Source: Paraburkholderia sp. Tr-20389
GTDB lineage: Bacteria; Pseudomonadota; Gammaproteobacteria; Burkholderiales; Burkholderiaceae
DNA length: 60,929 bases
NCBI RefSeq assembly: GCF_017104565.1
Contig: NZ_JAAGPD010000061.1
Coordinates: forward strand, 1 to 60,929
Reading direction: 5' to 3'
Position numbers and translations under genes: made by a program
The notes under the pieces: model-generated
Told to the model about the DNA's origin: nothing
Databases searched by the model: none
What the model saw: only the letters and a program-made list of their open reading frames with translations
Shown: positions 45,157 through 54,136 of the stretch, in pieces
Position numbering within the stretch: position 1 is the stretch's first letter
How the letters are laid out: every line of letters begins with the position of its first letter

Positions 45157-45648
45157 TTACAGAAAGTTGCGGCTGGCAGCACGGCGCTCGACGGGCGCAC
45201 GCTGAACCATCACGCGGCGCAGCGCGAGGCGGCGTTCGAGCCGCGCGGCCTGTTCGACGGCAAATGCGACGGCTACCATCACCATCAGCGTGCCCGCGAC
45301 CACGACGAGCGCGAGGCGCCAGCCGTCTTCGCGGAACAGGCCGCCGTACTGGACGGCCGCGACGGCAGCGGGAATGAAGAACAGCAGCATGTCCGACAGC
45401 AGCCAGTCGGCGCCCGCCTTCACCCAGCGCGGCGCAACGCCGCCGCAGAACAGCAGCGCGAGCAGCGCTACCAGGCCCACGACGCCGCCCGGCACGGGCA
45501 GACCGAACCGGCGGACGATGAAATCGGCGGCGAACCAGACCCCGGCGATGGCCGCGCTCTGCACGGCAATCCGGCCGATCTTCGCGACGGGCGACGTCGC
45601 ATCGAGGCGGATGGAGGCGGCGAGACGGGCGATCAGGGGCGAGATCAT
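45157..45648 (-). CDS. lrgA: LrgA/CidA family holin-like protein
   Basis: A 163-residue membrane protein with four helices and the family core FGLPVPGGVVGLVALLALL and VKAGADWLLSDMLLFFIPAAVA. The N-terminal 35 residues and the Arg-rich C-terminus extend beyond the usual size. With LrgB it forms a holin-like or carboxylate-transport unit affecting autolysis. It is divergent from a LysR-type gene, whose product is the likely activator in the manner of CidR. Confidence 0.9.
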   Translation of the reverse strand: MISPLIARLAASIRLDATSPVAKIGRIAVQSAAIAGVWFAADFIVRRFGLPVPGGVVGLVALLALLFCGGVAPRWVKAGADWLLSDMLLFFIPAAVAAVQYGGLFREDGWRLALVVVAGTLMVMVAVAFAVEQAARLERRLALRRVMVQRAPVERRAASRNFL

Positions 45649-45687
45649 GGCAAACCCTAGGTGACTTTTAGATGAGATTCAGTATAG

Positions 45688-45700
45688 GGTGCAGTGCACC
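45688..45700. promoter_or_regulatory. Palindrome in the lrgA-LysR intergenic region
   Basis: GGTGCAGTGCACC has 6-nt arms around a single central base. It lies 39 nt upstream of the lrgA start and just ahead of a TATACT -10-like element (minus strand, 45681-45686). It could be a second regulator site controlling lrgAB. Confidence 0.45.
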
Positions 45701-45731
45701 ATAAATATAATGACTTAGAATTATTCGCTTC

Positions 45732-45746
45732 ATTCCAAATTGGAAT
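45732..45746. promoter_or_regulatory. LysR-type operator (T-N11-A)
   Basis: ATTCCAAATTGGAAT is a perfect inverted repeat with a single central base. It contains T-N11-A (T45733, A45745), the core of LysR-type binding sites. It lies 16 nt before the LysR gene start and within the divergent intergenic region, suited both to autoregulation and lrgAB control. Confidence 0.65.
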
Positions 45747-45762
45747 TTCAAGGGTTACGAAC

Positions 45763-46722
45763 ATGGAACTGCGTGCGCTTCGCTATTTCGTCGAGGTAGT
45801 ACGGCAGCAGAGCTTCACCGTTGCGGCCGAGCAGATGTTCGTCACGCAGCCGACCATCAGCAAAATGGTGAAGTCGCTGGAAGATGAAATCGGCTCGCCG
45901 CTCCTGCTGCGCGACGGTCGACAGATGGTGCTGACAGACGCCGGCCGCATCGTCTATCAGCGCGGGCAGGAAGTGCTCGCCGCCTACGGGCAGTTGCAGG
46001 CGGAACTGAACGATCTCGACAAGCTGGGGCGCGGCGAACTGACAATCGGCATTCCGCCGATGGGCGGCTCGCTCTTCACACCCGCAATCGCCGCATTCCG
46101 GCAGCGTTATCCGAAAGTGGAGCTGAAGCTGTTCGAGCAGGGCTCGAAGGCGATCGAGGCCGCGCTGGTTGCGGGCGAACTGGAACTCGGCGGCGTCCTT
46201 CAGCCCGTCGACGAGCTGATCGACGTGCTGCCGATGACCCGCCAGGTGCTCTGGCTCGTCGCGCGTCACGGCTCGCGCTGGGATGCGCTGCAGGAAGTGC
46301 CGCTCGCCGATCTTGCGCAGGAACCGTTCGTGTTCTACGGCGAGAGTCTCGCGCTGAACGACGTCGTGCTGACGGCGTGCCGCACGGCGGGTTTCGCGCC
46401 GACTATCGTCGGGCGCAGCGGACACTGGGATTTCATGGCGGCGCTGGTGCTGGCGGGTGTCGGCATTGCGCTGTTGCCCGCGCCGTATTGCCGGCGGCTC
46501 GGCGCCGAGCAGTTCACGTGCCGGCCCGTCGTCGCGCCGGAAATTCCGTGGGAAATGGCGATCGGCTGGCGGCGCAACGGCTATCTGTCGCATGCGGCGC
46601 GCGCGTGGCTCGAAGTCGCGCGCGAGACGCTACCGGGACTGAGCACCGACAACTTCACGCACCCACCTACTTTCGATCTTCCCGCGGCGTCGCCTGGTCG
46701 CGCGACGCCGCCGCTGAAATGA
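45763..46722 (+). CDS. LysR-type transcriptional regulator of lrgAB
   Basis: A 319-residue regulator. The N-terminal helix-turn-helix reads MELRALRYFVEVVRQQSFTVAAEQMFVTQPTISKMVKSLEDE. The effector domain (from GELTIGIPPMGGS) has the two-lobed substrate-binding-protein pattern. It is divergent from lrgAB and has an excellent LysR palindrome immediately upstream, so it most likely controls lrgAB, as CidR-type proteins do in response to acetate or pyruvate. ATG 45763 begins exactly at the family N-terminus. Confidence 0.9.
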   Translation: MELRALRYFVEVVRQQSFTVAAEQMFVTQPTISKMVKSLEDEIGSPLLLRDGRQMVLTDAGRIVYQRGQEVLAAYGQLQAELNDLDKLGRGELTIGIPPMGGSLFTPAIAAFRQRYPKVELKLFEQGSKAIEAALVAGELELGGVLQPVDELIDVLPMTRQVLWLVARHGSRWDALQEVPLADLAQEPFVFYGESLALNDVVLTACRTAGFAPTIVGRSGHWDFMAALVLAGVGIALLPAPYCRRLGAEQFTCRPVVAPEIPWEMAIGWRRNGYLSHAARAWLEVARETLPGLSTDNFTHPPTFDLPAASPGRATPPLK

Positions 46723-46754
46723 AAAATGCCGCCCGGTCTGGCACCGGGCGGCAT
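46722..46754 (-). terminator. Hairpin terminator between LysR and OmpA-like genes
   Basis: ATGCCGCCCGGT and ACCGGGCGGCAT form a 12-bp perfect stem with a CTGGC loop. AAAAA before the left arm gives a T-run on the minus strand, so it mainly terminates the OmpA-like gene while also closing the convergent LysR transcript. Confidence 0.75.
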
Positions 46755-46787
46755 CGTGTTCAGCGTTCGTTCGCCGACTGACGAGGC

Positions 46788-48566
46788 TTACTGCTGAGGC
46801 TGCGCTTGCGCGTCGCTGAATTCGATCCGCCGATTCGCGAAACGCCCGCCCTCCGTCGCGTTGCTCGCCACGGCGCGCACGTTGCCGTAGCCGTGCGCGA
46901 CGAGCGCATCGGCGGGCACGCCCGCTTTCACGAGGAACGCACGCACGGCAGCGGCGCGCTCTTTCGACAGTTCCAGATTCGCGGACTCGCTGCCGACGTT
47001 ATCCGAATAGCCAGCCACTTCGAGCTTCGGCGCGTGACCACTCTTCGTGCACGCCTGGAGCAATTTTGCGGACTGACCCAGATCGGCGAATGCCGACTGC
47101 GGCACGTGCGCGTCACTCGACGCGAAATTGATCACCTGCAAGTTCAGCGTCTTCACGAGATCCGACGTCGCACACGATGCACCCGGTGCGAGCAGCGAGT
47201 TCGCAGCGCTCATGAACGATTGCGCAGCGTTCGCGACCGCTTGAGCCGGATCGAACGCGCTCACCTGATATGGCGCGCCGAGCGACGACTTCAGACGGTC
47301 GAGCCAGCCCGATTTCGTATCGGCGGCCGCGCCGCTCAGTTCGACCCTGGTGCCGTCGATTTTCATCTCGGCACCCGGCGTCGCCAGCAGCGGCATCAGC
47401 GCGTCGAGATGCGTGAGCCAGTCGGCGGCCTTGCGGCTGTCGTCGACGGTGATGTCGGCATTGAAGTTGCCCGCACCGAATTTCTTAGTCAGCGCGTTCA
47501 ACAGTTCCGATTTCTCGGCCACGTTCTGGACGGTCGCGGTGATCGTCGGCTTGCCGCTCTTGTCGACGGAAACGACCAGTTGCGAGTCCTTCGCCGGTGC
47601 CGGCGCTGCGTCCGCCTCCACTTTGCCCGAGGCGCTGGCGGCATCGTCGTGCGCCGTCTGCGAGGTTGGCTGGGCAGCCGCTTGCGTCGCCGCCGATACA
47701 TCCGCAACGACAGGCTCGGCCGTTGCCGCGCTGCGGCCCAGGAAACCCGCCGCCGGCGGACAGTAGGCGAGCGCGATCCACGTCAGCATCGCGGCCAACG
47801 CGCCGATCAGCGCGGACAACGCCGCTACGCCGAGCCACTGCTTCCCCTTCAGTCCGACATGGCGCACTTCGCGCACTTCGCGCGCGGGCTGCACGGCCGC
47901 CGGCGCGTTCGCGGACAGCGTCGGCTCGACCGGGCCGCGCACGGGTGCGGGCGCCGCCGCCGGATGCTCGAAATGCGACGACACCGCGCGCACCTGCGAA
48001 CCGATCGCCTGCGTGAAGGCCGTTGCGCCGCCGAGACCTAGCACCATCGTCAGTCCGTCGTTCAGAAACGGCGCGATATGCGGCAACTGCTGGCCGAGCA
48101 GCGTCGGCAACTGACCGACATTGCCCTGATGATCGAGAACGTGACGCTTGAGCACGCCCATCAGGATGCCGCCCGCGATGCCCGACACAGCATGCGTCGC
48201 GTGCGCGGGCACGCCCGTCTGCATCGACACGGTGTCGCTCAACCCATCGATACGCCGCTCGAACAGATGTTCGAGCAGATGACGTCCCGTCGACGAAAGC
48301 TGCGTGACGCCCGTCGTGCTCGCGAAAATGCGCGGCAACTGTTCGGCGATGTCCGGGTTGACTTCCTGCCCAAGGACGCTCGCGAACAATGCACGCGCGC
48401 CATCGAGCGTCGCGCACTTGTTCAGCAGACCGGCGACGAGCGCCGGCGTGGTCACGTCCATCACTTTTGCCGTTGCTTCCGGCGGCAATCCGAGGCAGTT
48501 CGACAGTTGTCGAACCACCGCTTCCGGCAACGCTGCCCGGACCAACTGAATCACATTGACACTCAT
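46788..48566 (-). CDS. DUF937-OmpA fusion protein
   Basis: A 592-residue protein with an unusual layout. Residues ~1-190 match DUF937 (LPEAVVRQLSNCLGLPPEATAKVM, GIAGGILMGVLKRHV). A single TM lies near 245-268 (WLGVAALSALIGALAAMLTWIAL). An Ala-rich linker follows, then a small BON-like region (~330-430) and a C-terminal OmpA peptidoglycan-binding domain (LEVAGYSDNVGSESANLELSKERAAAVRAFLVKAGV). DUF937 should be cytoplasmic and OmpA periplasmic, so the protein would tie the inner membrane to the cell wall. Its role is unknown. Confidence 0.85.
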   Translation of the reverse strand: MSVNVIQLVRAALPEAVVRQLSNCLGLPPEATAKVMDVTTPALVAGLLNKCATLDGARALFASVLGQEVNPDIAEQLPRIFASTTGVTQLSSTGRHLLEHLFERRIDGLSDTVSMQTGVPAHATHAVSGIAGGILMGVLKRHVLDHQGNVGQLPTLLGQQLPHIAPFLNDGLTMVLGLGGATAFTQAIGSQVRAVSSHFEHPAAAPAPVRGPVEPTLSANAPAAVQPAREVREVRHVGLKGKQWLGVAALSALIGALAAMLTWIALAYCPPAAGFLGRSAATAEPVVADVSAATQAAAQPTSQTAHDDAASASGKVEADAAPAPAKDSQLVVSVDKSGKPTITATVQNVAEKSELLNALTKKFGAGNFNADITVDDSRKAADWLTHLDALMPLLATPGAEMKIDGTRVELSGAAADTKSGWLDRLKSSLGAPYQVSAFDPAQAVANAAQSFMSAANSLLAPGASCATSDLVKTLNLQVINFASSDAHVPQSAFADLGQSAKLLQACTKSGHAPKLEVAGYSDNVGSESANLELSKERAAAVRAFLVKAGVPADALVAHGYGNVRAVASNATEGGRFANRRIEFSDAQAQPQQ

Positions 48567-48687
48567 CGATTCGTTTCCCTGAATTTCGAACGCGCGCCCA
48601 TGCGCCCTTCGTTGGGGCGCGATTATAGGAGCGTGAAAATCTCAGAATTGAAGCGATGAACGATTTTTGATCTTTATAGGAATACTC

Positions 48688-50355
48688 TTATCGCACGGGT
48701 TGTTCCACGCCACGACGGAGCGCGGACGCGAGTTCGCCGGCGAGCACGGAACCGGCAGCAGTCCGGCGCGTCGCGGCGATGAAATCGGCGGCACGCTCGC
48801 CGATCATCACGGTCGGCGCATTCGTGTTGCCGCCGATCAGCGTCGGCATCACGGACGCGTCGACCACCCGCAAGCCGGCCACGCCGCGCACGCGCAGTTG
48901 CGTATCGACGACGGAGCGCTCGTCGCCACCCATCCGGCATGTCGAAACGGGGTGATAGATCGTGTCGGCGTGCGCGGCGATGGTCGCGCGCAATTCGGCG
49001 TCCGTCTGGCCGTGCCGTGTGTGGAGTTCGCGGCCGCCGCACAGTGCAAGCGACGGCGCATCCAGAATGCGACGCGACAGATGCACGCCTTCGACGAGCA
49101 GGTCGAGATCGCGCGGATCGCTGAGAAAGGCCGGATCGATGACGGGCGCCTCGCGTGCATCGCGGCTCGCGAGCGTGACGGAACCGCGGCTATGCGGACG
49201 CAGCACGCAGACATGCAGCGAATAGCCGTGCCCCCAGTGCATCCGGCGGTTGTGATCGTCGACGAGCGCGGTGCAGAAGTGCAGTTGCAGATCGGGACGG
49301 TCGAGCGTCGGCCGGCTTTTCAGAAAGCCGCCCGCTTCCGCGACGTTGCTCGTCAGCATCCCGCGTCCATTGCGCAGATACGAGTAAAAGCCCGGCACCA
49401 TCTTCGCGAAGCCGCGCAGCGAGAAGCCCGTGAGTTGCGTCGACGGCACGCGCTTGTTGATCGTGAAATCGACGTGATCGGTGAGATTGCGGCCGACTTC
49501 CGGCGCGTCGTGCAGCACGGGAATGCCGAACGCGCGCAGATGGTCGGCGGGACCGATGCCCGAACACATCAGCAGTTGCGGAGAATTGAATGCGCCCGCC
49601 GCGAGCACGACTTCGGCGCGCGCCTCGATGACTTCCTTCACGCCTGCGCGCACCACTTCGATTCCCGTCGCGCGTTTGCCGTCGAACAGCATGCGCAGCA
49701 CGGCGGCATCGGCGATGGTGCGCAGATTCGCACGCGAGCGGCCGTAGAGATACGCGCGCGCGACGCTCCAGCGTTGGCCGTCGCGCTGCGTTACCTGATA
49801 GAAGCCGACGCCTTCCTGCTGCGGGCCGTTGAAATCGTCGTTGCGCGGAAAGCCCGCCTCGACGGCGGCCTGCACGAAGCGATGCGAGAACGGATTCTGA
49901 AAACGCAGTTCCGACACGCTGAGCGGGCCGTCGCCGCCATGCAGCGCATCGGCGCCGCGCTCATTGCGTTCGGCGCGGCGAAAGTACGGCAGCACGTCGT
50001 CGAACGACCAGCCCTCGCAGCCACGACGCGCCCAGTCGTCGTAATCGAGCGGATGGCCGCGCGTGTACACCATCGCGTTGATCGCACTCGATCCGCCGAA
50101 GCCGCGCCCGCGCGGCTGATAACCGCGTCGCCCGTTCAGGCAGGGCTGCGGCGTCGTCGTATAGCCGTAGTTGGTCTTGAGGCGGAACGGCACGACGGCT
50201 GCAACCCCGAGCGGTATGTTGACGAAGAGATTGCGTTCGGTATGCGGACCCGCTTCGACGAGCGCGATGGTCGCATCGGGACATTGCTCGGCAAGACGCC
50301 CGGCCAGCGAACAGCCGCCCGACCCTGCGCCGACGATGACGTAGTCGTATTGCAT
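48688..50355 (-). CDS. GMC family oxidoreductase (choline/alcohol dehydrogenase-like)
   Basis: A 555-residue FAD enzyme with the dinucleotide motif YVIVGAGSGGCSLAGRLAE, the GMC signature GRGFGGSSAINAMVYTRG, and the C-terminal catalytic His in IYHPVSTCRMG, with an Asn in GGNTNAP. It oxidises alcohols to aldehydes, as in choline dehydrogenase or alkanol dehydrogenase AlkJ. AGGAGGAG precedes ATG 50355. It is divergent from an acyl-CoA dehydrogenase and an aldehyde dehydrogenase, suggesting alcohol-to-acid catabolism. Confidence 0.9.
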   Translation of the reverse strand: MQYDYVIVGAGSGGCSLAGRLAEQCPDATIALVEAGPHTERNLFVNIPLGVAAVVPFRLKTNYGYTTTPQPCLNGRRGYQPRGRGFGGSSAINAMVYTRGHPLDYDDWARRGCEGWSFDDVLPYFRRAERNERGADALHGGDGPLSVSELRFQNPFSHRFVQAAVEAGFPRNDDFNGPQQEGVGFYQVTQRDGQRWSVARAYLYGRSRANLRTIADAAVLRMLFDGKRATGIEVVRAGVKEVIEARAEVVLAAGAFNSPQLLMCSGIGPADHLRAFGIPVLHDAPEVGRNLTDHVDFTINKRVPSTQLTGFSLRGFAKMVPGFYSYLRNGRGMLTSNVAEAGGFLKSRPTLDRPDLQLHFCTALVDDHNRRMHWGHGYSLHVCVLRPHSRGSVTLASRDAREAPVIDPAFLSDPRDLDLLVEGVHLSRRILDAPSLALCGGRELHTRHGQTDAELRATIAAHADTIYHPVSTCRMGGDERSVVDTQLRVRGVAGLRVVDASVMPTLIGGNTNAPTVMIGERAADFIAATRRTAAGSVLAGELASALRRGVEQPVR

Positions 50356-50661
50356 TCGCTCCTCCTGTTCGCGTCGCGCGTTGCCGGCGACACCTGTCTC
50401 GTGCACACTTGTCTACATGCGCTGTCTGCGCATTGTAGGGAGCCCGGGGCGTTCTCACGGCGTCGGCGTCAGAGCGATCCCTCTAAACGGACGCCGGGCC
50501 GCCCCCCTATGATGAAAGCTTCCGTCTGCACTATTTTTCGTCTGCGGACGTCGTTCAAACACGGTCTTTTGCGCGCTGCCCCGATTCATTCTGCCGGCGC
50601 GCTCCAATCAAACAGCGGCCCCGACATTGGACGGCGCGCGTGCATCGAACGGAGACTTCAG
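50356..50661. other. Divergent promoter region, no gene found
   Basis: This 306-nt gap separates the GMC oxidoreductase (minus) from the AidB-like gene (plus). A frame continues open upstream of the AidB-like start, but its translation is Arg/Ser-rich without protein character. The gap must hold the promoters of both transcripts; I could not fix a -35/-10 pair. Confidence 0.5.
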
Positions 50662-52335
50662 ATGGAACGGTTCGGCCCCGGCATCACGCATGAAGTGACC
50701 AATCAGGTTCCACCGCTCGCGAACTACAACCTGTTTGCAAGCGATGCCGCGCTGGCCGCCGCCGTCGAGCGCGAAGGCGCGGCGTGGCATCGCGAGGCGC
50801 TTGCGCGCGACGGCGCCGTGCTGACGACACCCGACGTCCTCGCACTCGCCGATCTCGCGAACCGCCACACCCCCGAACTCGCGGCGTTCAGCCCGCGCGG
50901 CGAGCGCATCGACGCGCTCGAATTTCATCCCGCGTGGCATACGCTGCTCGGTTTGTTGCGCCGCGAAGGACTGCACGCGCTACCTTTCTCCGATCCGCAG
51001 CCGGGTGCGATGGTCGCGCGTTGCGCGGGCTATTTTCTGCACGCGCAGCTCGAATCGGGCTCGCTGTGTCCGCTCACGATGACCTTCGCCAGCATTCCCG
51101 TGCTGCAGCGCGAACCCGAACTCTTCGCGACGCTGCGCGACAAGCTGTATTCGCGCGAGCACGATCCGCGCGACCTGCCGCTGACGCAGAAGACCTCGAT
51201 GATGATCGGCATGGGCATGACGGAGAAGCAAGGCGGCTCGGACGTGCGCAGCAACCGCACTCAGGCCTTCGCAGCAAGTGGCAGCGGACGCGGCGCGGGC
51301 TATCGCCTCGTCGGACACAAATGGTTTTTCTCAGCGCCGCAATGCGACGCGCACCTGGTTCTCGCACGTACCGACGATCACGAAGGCCTGTCCTGCTTCT
51401 TCGTGCCGCGCTTCGCGCCGGACGGCAGCAAGAACGCGGTGCGCATCCAGCGTCTGAAGGACAAGCTCGGCAACCGCTCGAACGCGAGCAGCGAAGTCGA
51501 GCTTTTCGATGCCTGGGGCGTGATGATCGGCGACGAAGGACGCGGCGTGCCGACCATCATCGAAATGGCGAATTACACGCGGCTCGACTGCGTGATCGGC
51601 AGCGCGGCGTTGATGCGGGCGGCGCTCGTGCAGGCGATCCACCATGCACGCCATCGCAGCGCGTTCGGTAAACATCTCGCCGATCAGCCCTTGATGCGCA
51701 ACGTGCTCGCCGACCTGGCGCTCGAATCGGAAGCGGCGACCGTGCTGTTCATGCGGCTCGCGCGCGCCTTCGAAGACACGACCAACGCACCCGAAGAACG
51801 CGCGTGGCGGCGCCTCGTCACGCCCGCGGCGAAGTACTGGATCTGCAAGCGCACGCTCGAATTCACGGGCGAAGCGATGGAAGTCTGGGGCGGCAACGGC
51901 TACGTCGAAGAAGGACCGATGGCGCGCTTCTACCGCGAAGCGCCCGTGAATTCGATCTGGGAAGGCTCGGGCAACGTGATGTGTCTCGACGTGCTGCGCG
52001 CGATGGAGCGCGAGCCCGACGCCGCGCAGGCTCTGCTCGCCGCGTGGCGCGCTGAGGCGCAAACCCATCCCGCGCTGGGCGCCGCGCTCGACCGGTTGAT
52101 GAAAGCGCTCGCGTTGCCGCCCGAAGCGCGCGAAGCATCGGCGCGCCGCATCGCTCAGCAGATCGTGCTGATCGCGCAGGCGGTGCTGCTCGTGCAGCAC
52201 GCGCCCTCATTCGTCGCCGATGCATTCATCGCGACGCGGCTTGCCGAAGGCTGCGGCGAAAGCGGCCGCGTGTACGGCACGCTGCCCGCCGCGTACGATC
52301 ACGCGGCGATCGTGGATCGCGCATTCGCGGCATGA
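50662..52335 (+). CDS. AidB-like acyl-CoA dehydrogenase
   Basis: A 557-residue flavoprotein with MTEKQGGSDVRSNRT, GHKWFFSAPQCDAHLVLART, EGLSCFFVPRF and FTGEAMEVWGGNGYVEEGPMARFYREAPVNSIWEGSGNV, all typical of the AidB branch of acyl-CoA dehydrogenases. E. coli AidB binds DNA through its C-terminal helices and is linked to alkylation stress, while other members act on branched-chain acyl-CoA. The aldehyde dehydrogenase 46 nt downstream points to a catabolic role here. GGAG precedes the ATG by about nine nt. Confidence 0.87.
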   Translation: MERFGPGITHEVTNQVPPLANYNLFASDAALAAAVEREGAAWHREALARDGAVLTTPDVLALADLANRHTPELAAFSPRGERIDALEFHPAWHTLLGLLRREGLHALPFSDPQPGAMVARCAGYFLHAQLESGSLCPLTMTFASIPVLQREPELFATLRDKLYSREHDPRDLPLTQKTSMMIGMGMTEKQGGSDVRSNRTQAFAASGSGRGAGYRLVGHKWFFSAPQCDAHLVLARTDDHEGLSCFFVPRFAPDGSKNAVRIQRLKDKLGNRSNASSEVELFDAWGVMIGDEGRGVPTIIEMANYTRLDCVIGSAALMRAALVQAIHHARHRSAFGKHLADQPLMRNVLADLALESEAATVLFMRLARAFEDTTNAPEERAWRRLVTPAAKYWICKRTLEFTGEAMEVWGGNGYVEEGPMARFYREAPVNSIWEGSGNVMCLDVLRAMEREPDAAQALLAAWRAEAQTHPALGAALDRLMKALALPPEAREASARRIAQQIVLIAQAVLLVQHAPSFVADAFIATRLAEGCGESGRVYGTLPAAYDHAAIVDRAFAA

Positions 52336-52381
52336 CCGTCGAGCAAGCAGTACACCGACAAGAACAGGGAGACACAACCAG

Positions 52382-53800
52382 ATGAAAAACGACCTGCCGG
52401 AGATCGCGGCACTGGAAGCACTGTTGCGCCAGCAACGCGCCGCGTATCTGCGCGCGCCGTATCCGTCCTGGGAACAACGCGCCGCGCATCTGAAAGCGCT
52501 GCGCGAAGTGCTGCTCGACAACCGCGACGCGCTCGCGGATGCCATGCACGCCGACTTCGGCAATCGTGCGAAAGAAGAAATCCTGCTGGCCGAGTTTCTG
52601 CTCGTGAAAGAGGAAATCGACGGCGCGCTGCGCCACGGCAAGCGCTGGATGAAAGCGCAGCGGCGCGCCGCGAACAAATGGCTGCTGCCCGCACGCGCGA
52701 AGGTCGTGCCGCAGCCACTCGGCGTCGTCGGCATCATCGTGCCGTGGAACTATCCCGTGCTGCTCGCGGCCGGACCGCTGATCAGCGCGCTCACGGCCGG
52801 CAATCGCGCGATCATCAAGATGTCGGAACTGACGCCCCGCACGTCGATGCTGTTCGAACAGTTGCTATCCCAGGCCTTCTCGCGCGATCACGTCGCGGTC
52901 GTCAATGGCGATGCCACGCTCGCGGCCGCATTCAGCGCGCAGCCGTTCGATCATCTGCTGTTCACCGGTTCGACGAAGGTCGGCCATGATGTGATGCGCG
53001 CCGCCGCCGAGCATCTGACGCCCGTCACGCTCGAACTCGGCGGCAAGTCGCCCGCGATCGTCGGGCCGCAAGCACGCTTCGACTATGCCGTCGACAGTAT
53101 CGTCGCGGGCAAGACGCTCAACGCCGGACAGACCTGCATCGCACCCGACTACGTGCTCGTGCCGCGCGGCAAGGAACAGGCATTCATCGAGCGGGCGCGC
53201 CAGCGTATGGCGCGCCTCTATCCGGATTTCGCGCGCAACGCCGATTACACGTCGATCATTTCGCCGCGCCATTTCGCGCGCCTGCAGCGCCTCGCGGACG
53301 AAGCCCGCGAACAGGGCGCGCAATTGCACGCGCTCGCGGATGCCGCGCCCGATGCCGCCGCGCGCCGCTTTCCGCTAGTCGCGGTAACGCAGGCGCCCGA
53401 CACGGCAACGCTGATGCAGGAAGAAATCTTCGGCCCCTTGCTGCCCATCGTCCCCTACGATTCGCTCGACGACGCGATCGCCTACGTCAACGCGCGCCCG
53501 CGCCCGCTGTCGCTCTACCTGTACGACGACGACAAAGCCACGATCGGGCGCGTCACGCACGAGACGATCGCGGGCGGCATGTCAGTCAACGAAACGTTGA
53601 TGCATCTGGCGTGCGAAAGCCTGCCGTTCGGCGGCGTCGGCGCGAGCGGCATGGGGGCGTATCACGGGTATGAAGGCTTCGTCACGTTCTCGAAGATGAA
53701 GCCGGTGCTGACGCAGGCGCGCTTCAACGCGCGCGGCCTGATCGCGCCGCCCTACGGCCGGCGCGTGCGGGCGCTGCTCAGTCTGATGATGCGGGTCTGA
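52382..53800 (+). CDS. Aldehyde dehydrogenase, coniferyl-aldehyde type
   Basis: A 472-residue NAD(P)-dependent enzyme with VVGIIVPWNYPVLL, FTGSTKVGHDVM, LELGGKSPAIV (catalytic Glu) and GQTCIAPDYVLV (catalytic Cys), plus the C-terminal PFGGVGASGMGAYHGYEGF. The overall pattern, including the short ~470-residue length, fits the coniferyl aldehyde dehydrogenase group, which also takes medium-chain aldehydes. It follows the AidB-like gene by 46 nt and would convert the aldehyde made by the divergent GMC enzyme to an acid. Confidence 0.88.
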   Translation: MKNDLPEIAALEALLRQQRAAYLRAPYPSWEQRAAHLKALREVLLDNRDALADAMHADFGNRAKEEILLAEFLLVKEEIDGALRHGKRWMKAQRRAANKWLLPARAKVVPQPLGVVGIIVPWNYPVLLAAGPLISALTAGNRAIIKMSELTPRTSMLFEQLLSQAFSRDHVAVVNGDATLAAAFSAQPFDHLLFTGSTKVGHDVMRAAAEHLTPVTLELGGKSPAIVGPQARFDYAVDSIVAGKTLNAGQTCIAPDYVLVPRGKEQAFIERARQRMARLYPDFARNADYTSIISPRHFARLQRLADEAREQGAQLHALADAAPDAAARRFPLVAVTQAPDTATLMQEEIFGPLLPIVPYDSLDDAIAYVNARPRPLSLYLYDDDKATIGRVTHETIAGGMSVNETLMHLACESLPFGGVGASGMGAYHGYEGFVTFSKMKPVLTQARFNARGLIAPPYGRRVRALLSLMMRV

Positions 53801-53809
53801 CGCCGGGCG

Positions 53810-54136
53810 TCAAAGCCCGCCGGGCGCTTGCGGAGACACGACCACGTCGGTGGAAGCCGAATCGTCGGCCGCACCGCTTTCCAGCCGATGCAGCCACGCG
53901 AGCAGTTCCGCGACGGCCTGATACAGCCGGGGCGGAATACGGGAGTCGAGATCGACCTGCATCAGCAGCGACACCATTTCGGGCGATTCGTGCACGTACA
54001 GGCCCGCTTCCTTCGCGCGCTGCACGATCATGTCGGCGACCAGCCCGTAGCCCTTCGCGATGACGCGCGGCGCCTCGTCGTGCCCGTGCGAATCGTAGAC
54101 CAGCGCAGCCGCGCTCCTTCGATGCATGCGGCTCAT
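53810..54136 (-). CDS. FlhB-like C-terminal-domain protein (FlhB2/YlqH type)
   Basis: A 108-residue soluble protein homologous only to the cytoplasmic domain of FlhB (VIAKGYGLVADMIVQRAKEAGLYVHESPEMVSLLM, then IPPRLYQAVAELLAWLHRL). The membrane part is absent, and the autocleavage NPTH motif is replaced by a stretch around VYDSHGHD. It overlaps the fliK stop as ATGA. Such proteins may tune the export-substrate switch with FliK; the role is not established. Confidence 0.86.
   Translation of the reverse strand: MSRMHRRSAAALVYDSHGHDEAPRVIAKGYGLVADMIVQRAKEAGLYVHESPEMVSLLMQVDLDSRIPPRLYQAVAELLAWLHRLESGAADDSASTDVVVSPQAPGGL

Noticed and set aside
48667-50661. Open frame running upstream from the AidB-like gene through the GMC oxidoreductase
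   Set aside because: The extension is antisense to the GMC gene and has no homology-like character. The AidB-like protein begins at 50662 behind a ribosome-binding site.
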